A stretch of 64,000 bases of DNA, from positions 41,883 through 105,882 of the forward strand of contig CAJXMH010000009.1 in NCBI GenBank assembly GCA_913056345.1. The letters run 5' to 3'. Every line of letters starts with the position of its first letter. Position 1 is the first letter of the stretch. Position numbers and translations under genes: made by a program. This DNA comes from an uncultured Flavobacteriales bacterium (GTDB lineage Bacteria > Bacteroidota > Bacteroidia > Flavobacteriales_E > Vicingaceae). The notes beneath the pieces are model-generated. The model was not told where the DNA came from. It did no database searches and was given only the letters and a program-made list of their open reading frames with translations. Below are positions 60,504-64,000 of the stretch, in pieces.

Positions 60504-61436
60504 TTAAGTATAGTGTTTACGAAGATTTTTAATTATGTCTGCGCTCATTTTGCTTAGATCATATTCTATTTCCCAATTCCAGTCATTTTGGGCATCTTGA
60601 TCGTCAATGCTAGATGGCCAACTGTCCGCTATTTTTTGTCGGAAATCAGGAGCGTAGCTGATTTCAAAGTCAGGAATGATCTTTTTGATCTCTGCAGCAA
60701 TTTCTTGAGGAGAAAAGGAAATGCCACCTAAATTGTAACTGGACTTGATCTTGATGTTCTCTGCCGGTGCTTCCATTAACTCAATGGTAGCGCGTATGGC
60801 ATCTTCCATATACATCATTGGTAAATAACTGTTTTCGGAAAGGAAGCATTCGTATTTACCTTCTTTAAGCGCTTGATGATAAATGTCTACGGCATAGTCA
60901 GTAGTTCCGCCACCCGGCATGCTTTTGTAGCCAATTAAGCCTGGGTAACGAATGCTACGAACATCAACGTCATAATTCTTAGCGTAATATTCACACCAAC
61001 GTTCGCCGGCTAATTTGCTGATTCCATAAACGGTGGTAGGATCGGTAACCGTATGCTGTGGAGTATTTTCTCTTGGCGTGTTAGGGCCAAAAACTGCAAT
61101 TGAACTAGGCCAAAATATTTTCTTGATCTTCCCTTCTTTGGCTAAGTCGAGTACATAAAAGAGGCTATCCATATTCAACTCCCAAGCAAACTTTACTTGT
61201 TTTTCAGCATTGGCTGAAAGCAAAGCCGCAAGGTGGTAGATTTCAGTAACCTGATACTGTTCTACCAGTTCGTGCAGTCTGTCTTTGTCTAAGGCGTTTA
61301 ATTCTTCGAATGGGCCTTCCATATCTTCTAAAGCTCTAATGTCAGTAGCCAACACTTGCTCCTTGCCTTTCTTTTCTCTCAGCTTTTCGACCAATTCGCG
61401 GCCAACTTGCCCTCCGGCACCTATGATTAAGATCAT
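60504..61436 (-). CDS. NAD-dependent epimerase-type dehydrogenase, resembling SDR-type L-threonine 3-dehydrogenase
   Basis: An extended SDR of 310 residues with GAGGQVG at 6-12 after MILII, SSIAVFGP, and the catalytic YGISK. The PGLIGYKSMPGGGTTDYAVDIYHQAL segment (read in parts) and the C-terminal SWPSSIDDQDAQNDWNWEIEYDLSKM are the pattern I associate with the SDR-type threonine dehydrogenases of flavobacteria, which oxidise L-threonine to 2-amino-3-ketobutyrate. An upstream ATG (61457) adds only 7 residues, and MILIIGAGG is the natural start. Confidence 0.83.
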   Translation of the reverse strand: MILIIGAGGQVGRELVEKLREKKGKEQVLATDIRALEDMEGPFEELNALDKDRLHELVEQYQVTEIYHLAALLSANAEKQVKFAWELNMDSLFYVLDLAKEGKIKKIFWPSSIAVFGPNTPRENTPQHTVTDPTTVYGISKLAGERWCEYYAKNYDVDVRSIRYPGLIGYKSMPGGGTTDYAVDIYHQALKEGKYECFLSENSYLPMMYMEDAIRATIELMEAPAENIKIKSSYNLGGISFSPQEIAAEIKKIIPDFEISYAPDFRQKIADSWPSSIDDQDAQNDWNWEIEYDLSKMSADIIKNLRKHYT

Positions 61437-61492
61437 GCGATTATATTTTGCCCTCAAAGGTAATTTATCTGCAGGATTGGAGAAAGAAATAT

Positions 61493-61572
61493 GAAGTCAG
61501 AAACTATAAAAGAAGAAAAGTTTAAGAGAGGAATAGAAGAAAGGGAAAAGAGAATAAAGACCAAGAAATAAG
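61493..61572. repeat. Purine-rich low-complexity tract
   Basis: An 80-base stretch of the plus strand made almost only of A and G (for example AAAAGAGAATAAAGA near 61546-61560). A similar tract follows hmgA at 63926-63960. The 253-base gap 61437-61689 otherwise holds a palindrome and a promoter box. Confidence 0.5.
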
Positions 61573-61588
61573 AAAATCAACTTTTAAC

Positions 61589-61602
61589 TTTAAGTACTTA
61601 AA
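61589..61602. promoter_or_regulatory. Perfect 14-base palindrome, possible operator
   Basis: TTTAAGTACTTAAA is its own reverse complement. It is in the divergent gap between the threonine-dehydrogenase-like gene and trhO, about 60 bases before the trhO -7 box. A regulator site is possible, but AT-rich palindromes also arise by chance. Confidence 0.3.
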
Positions 61603-61659
61603 ACTTTAGGCACTTCTTTAAGCTGACAATTGTCATTTTTTCTAAGCCGTGGCTTTGCC

Positions 61660-61667
61660 TAACTTTG
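61660..61667 (+). promoter_or_regulatory. Predicted -7 box for trhO-hmgA
   Basis: TAACTTTG, exact consensus, 22 bases before the ATG at 61690. It argues against the in-frame TTG at 61672, which would lie at about the transcript start. Confidence 0.45.
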
Positions 61668-61689
61668 TGGTTTGTTAAGCATTACCAAG

Positions 61690-62736
61690 ATGGAATTGTA
61701 TAATAAATACGATAAGCGTATTTTGAAGGAACAGCTGATGGCGGAAGATTTTCACCGCATTACCATTAGCTTTTATCGCTATGTTATAATTGATGACCCT
61801 TATCAGTTAAGAGATGAGCTTTATGCTGAATGGTCGGCCATGCAGGTTTTTGGACGCACCTATTTGGCCAAAGAAGGAATCAATGCGCAGATGAGCGTTC
61901 CGGAACACCATTGGGAAGAATTTATGCTTCGTTTGCAAAAACGAAAAATGTTTGAGAATATGCCAATCAAAAGAGCGGTGGAGGATGATGGAAAATCATT
62001 TTACAAGCTTAAGCTGAAAGTCCGACATAAGATTGTCGCTGATGGCCTAGATGATGACACTTTTGATGTAACCAATGTGGGGAAACACCTCTCTGCCAAA
62101 GAATTTAATGAAGCTTTAAACGATCCTAATTCGGTGGTGGTAGACATGCGCAATCATTATGAAAGTGAAGTAGGTCATTTTGAGAATGCGATTTGCCCTG
62201 ATGCAGATACTTTTCGGGATGAGTTGCCGCAAGTGGAAGAGCTTTTAAAAGGGAAAGAGGACAAAAAAGTGCTGCTGTATTGCACCGGTGGAATCCGCTG
62301 TGAGAAGGCATCCGCTTACTTACGGCACAAAGGGTTTCAGGATGTTAACCAATTGCATGGTGGAATCATTGATTATGTTCGTCAAATCAAGTCAGAAGAC
62401 TTAGAAAACCGTTTTAAAGGGAAGAACTTTGTGTTTGATGAGCGTTTAGGAGAGCGCATTTCGGAAGAGGTAATCAGTGAATGTCACCAATGTGGAAAAC
62501 CCTGCGATACCCATACCAATTGCCAAAATGACGATTGTCATTTGCTGTTTATACAATGTGAAGAATGTGCAGATAAAATGGACGGATGTTGCACCCCGGA
62601 ATGTCAAGAAATTGCTGCTTTACCGATTGAAGAACAGCGTAAACTCAGGAAAGAAAATAAAAAAGAGGCTAAAAGAAATGTATACAAAAGCCGTCTTCGT
62701 CCGGATTTGAAACAAATTTTAGCAGCCAAGAAATAA
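61690..62736 (+). CDS. trhO: tRNA uridine(34) hydroxylase, TrhO/YceA rhodanese family
   Basis: A 348-residue protein that in characterised members makes 5-hydroxyuridine at the wobble base of tRNA. The N-terminal acylphosphatase-like domain has FGRTYLAKEGINAQMSV (about 54-70). The rhodanese domain carries VDMRNHYESEVGHF and the active-site loop YCTGGIRCEKASAYL with Cys198 and Cys204. A Cys-rich tail (CHQCGKPC, CQNDDC, CEECADKM, CCTPEC) looks able to bind zinc. The ATG at 61690 is chosen over a TTG at 61672 because of the promoter box. Confidence 0.91.
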   Translation: MELYNKYDKRILKEQLMAEDFHRITISFYRYVIIDDPYQLRDELYAEWSAMQVFGRTYLAKEGINAQMSVPEHHWEEFMLRLQKRKMFENMPIKRAVEDDGKSFYKLKLKVRHKIVADGLDDDTFDVTNVGKHLSAKEFNEALNDPNSVVVDMRNHYESEVGHFENAICPDADTFRDELPQVEELLKGKEDKKVLLYCTGGIRCEKASAYLRHKGFQDVNQLHGGIIDYVRQIKSEDLENRFKGKNFVFDERLGERISEEVISECHQCGKPCDTHTNCQNDDCHLLFIQCEECADKMDGCCTPECQEIAALPIEEQRKLRKENKKEAKRNVYKSRLRPDLKQILAAKK

Positions 62737-62768
62737 TGCCTAAATTCAAGCAAAACAAAAGATAACAT

Positions 62769-63929
62769 ATGCCCTTTTACAGAAAACTAGGAAAGATTCC
62801 GCATAAGCGTCACACTACCTTTAAAAAGGAAGATGGCTCATTGCATTATGAGCAATTGTTTGGTACCATTGGTTTCGACGGTATGTCGAGCTTAATGTAC
62901 CATTTACATCGACCGACAATGGTGCTCGAGCATTTAGGTTCGAAGAATGTAATGCCCAAAATTGCGGTGGAGAAAAACTTTAAATCACGACGATTGGTAG
63001 GTTTCGATGTAAAGCCACAAGAAGATTATTTAGAAAGTCGTGAGCCTATGCTTTGCAACTCTGATGTGATCGTAGCTTTAGCCGCTCCCCAAAAGTCTAC
63101 CGATGATTATTTCTACAAGAACACCGATTCGGATGAGGTAGTTTTTATCCATAAGGGAAGCGGAAAATTGCGCACTCAACTAGGGAATATAGATTTTAAG
63201 TACGGAGACTACTTGGTTATACCCCGCGGTATGATTTATAAAATGGAATTTGATTCAGAAGACAACAGGCATTTTGTGGTTGAGTCAGCTAGTCCAATTT
63301 ACACTCCAAAACGTTACCGCAATTGGTTTGGCCAGCTCCTAGAACATTCGCCTTTTTGTGAAAGAGATTTCCGCACCCCGGAAACCTTAGAAACTCATGA
63401 CGAAAAAGGAGAGTTTTTAATTAAGATCAAGAAAGAAGGGATTATTCACGATTATTTGTATGCTTCTCACCCCTTTGATGTAGTAGGATGGGATGGTTAT
63501 AATTACCCTTACGCTTTCTCTATTCACGACTTCGAGCCGATCACCGGAAGAGTGCATCAACCACCACCGGTGCATCAAACGTTTGAGGCAGCTGGTTTTG
63601 TAATCTGCTCATTTGTGCCACGTTTGTACGACTATCATCCAGAGTCTATACCGGCACCCTACAACCATAGTAATATCGATTCAGACGAAGTGCTGTATTA
63701 TGTAGATGGCGATTTTATGAGTCGGAATGATATTGAACAAGGACAAATTACCTTGCATCAGGCAGGAATTCCACACGGCCCACATCCCGGAGCTTATGAG
63801 CGCAGTGTAGGTCAAACGGAAACAGAAGAGTTGGCTGTAATGGTAGATACCTTTAAGCCGCTTAAAGTAACAGAGAATGCAGTAAAAATTGATGATGGTA
63901 AGTATTATAAGAGTTGGGTGGAGAAATAG
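62769..63929 (+). CDS. hmgA: Homogentisate 1,2-dioxygenase
   Basis: A cupin-type non-heme iron enzyme, 386 residues, that opens the ring of homogentisate to maleylacetoacetate in tyrosine and phenylalanine breakdown. The N-terminal part (RKLGKIPHKRHTTF, HLHRPTMVLEH) and the C-terminal half (RVHQPPPVHQTFEAAGFVICSF) match the family. Likely iron ligands are His300 and Glu307 (YNHSNIDSDEVLYY) and His336 (GIPHGPHPG). It is somewhat shorter than the human enzyme, as usual for this bacterial branch. It follows trhO by 32 bases; partner pathway genes are not in the window. Confidence 0.88.
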   Translation: MPFYRKLGKIPHKRHTTFKKEDGSLHYEQLFGTIGFDGMSSLMYHLHRPTMVLEHLGSKNVMPKIAVEKNFKSRRLVGFDVKPQEDYLESREPMLCNSDVIVALAAPQKSTDDYFYKNTDSDEVVFIHKGSGKLRTQLGNIDFKYGDYLVIPRGMIYKMEFDSEDNRHFVVESASPIYTPKRYRNWFGQLLEHSPFCERDFRTPETLETHDEKGEFLIKIKKEGIIHDYLYASHPFDVVGWDGYNYPYAFSIHDFEPITGRVHQPPPVHQTFEAAGFVICSFVPRLYDYHPESIPAPYNHSNIDSDEVLYYVDGDFMSRNDIEQGQITLHQAGIPHGPHPGAYERSVGQTETEELAVMVDTFKPLKVTENAVKIDDGKYYKSWVEK

Positions 63930-63960
63930 AGTAAAGAGAATAGAATATAGAAAAGAGAAG
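63926..63960. repeat. Purine-rich tract after hmgA
   Basis: A plus-strand run dominated by A and G (AGAGAATAGAATATAGAAAAGAGAAG), like that at 61493-61572 on the other side of the trhO-hmgA pair. The last 40 bases of the window show nothing clear. Confidence 0.4.
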
Positions 63961-64000
63961 TCTAGGTGTCACATAGATTAAGGCATAATTATAAGAATTT

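Overview
The window looks like chromosomal core DNA of a Bacteroidota (Bacteroidetes) bacterium, most likely a flavobacterial or cryomorphacean-type lineage. The evidence is: two secreted proteins ending in type IX secretion (T9SS) sorting domains; a SprE/PorW-type gliding/T9SS lipoprotein; an F-ATPase operon atpBEFHAG without atpD and atpC; the typical Bacteroidota -7 promoter box TAnnTTTG before many genes; an almost complete lack of Shine-Dalgarno sequences; and family-specific small membrane proteins beside purD and purQ. The DNA is AT-rich by eye and coding is dense, with only one gene-free stretch above 300 bases (35037-35363). I see no phage, insertion sequence, CRISPR array, tRNA or rRNA.

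Layout. 1-4833: a partial secreted protein, the site-2 protease rseP, the isoprenoid gene dxr, a 55-residue membrane peptide and a von Willebrand A protein. 5005-18440: a surface-polysaccharide locus. Its plus-strand block (5815-14706) encodes a flippase, a polymerase candidate, an AsnB-type amidotransferase, two GT4 glycosyltransferases, WecB and an O-antigen ligase/polymerase. It converges on a minus-strand block (14696-18440) encoding an initiating sugar-phosphate transferase, a sugar aminotransferase and a UDP-sugar 4,6-dehydratase. 18653-23757: a GH3-family protein, an M23 endopeptidase and the divergent SprE/PorW lipoprotein. 23806-29882: bactofilin, AtpZ, an AtpI-like protein and then atpBEFHAG, closed by a strong bidirectional terminator. 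29930-36692: a seven-bladed propeller T9SS cargo protein, a very large NtrY-like orphan histidine kinase, an inverted-repeat element, an SDR epimerase and a small unknown protein. 36772-44683: sucA-sucB, a small secreted protein, purD, two family-specific membrane proteins and purQ. 44680-47973: a minus-strand operon for an ArsC-like protein, an EamA transporter, YicC, Gmk and NadD. 48023-53191: a YbhN-like membrane protein, a trans-sulfuration enzyme, an SDR and an M43 metalloprotease with a sorting domain. 53269-61436: a lipoprotein, polA, an M28 peptidase, cysS, a YwqK-like protein and a threonine-dehydrogenase-like SDR. 61690-63929: trhO and homogentisate dioxygenase.

The genes link up in three main ways. 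The polysaccharide locus has the parts of a Wzx/Wzy-type pathway: sugar modification, initiation on undecaprenyl phosphate, extension, flipping and polymerisation. PorW/SprE belongs to the secretion machinery that would export the two sorting-domain proteins in the same window. The ATP synthase block gives FO, delta, alpha and gamma, so beta and epsilon must come from elsewhere.

No clearly new defence or mobile system was found. The most unusual signals are non-coding: an inverted-repeat element at 35060-35242, a 57-bp divergent intergenic region whose two -7 boxes predict nearly leaderless transcripts (36273-36329), a long hairpin just after atpE (26281-26315), and a hairpin whose loop carries a stop codon (16540-16566). 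All product names come from reading motifs by eye; no database search was run.
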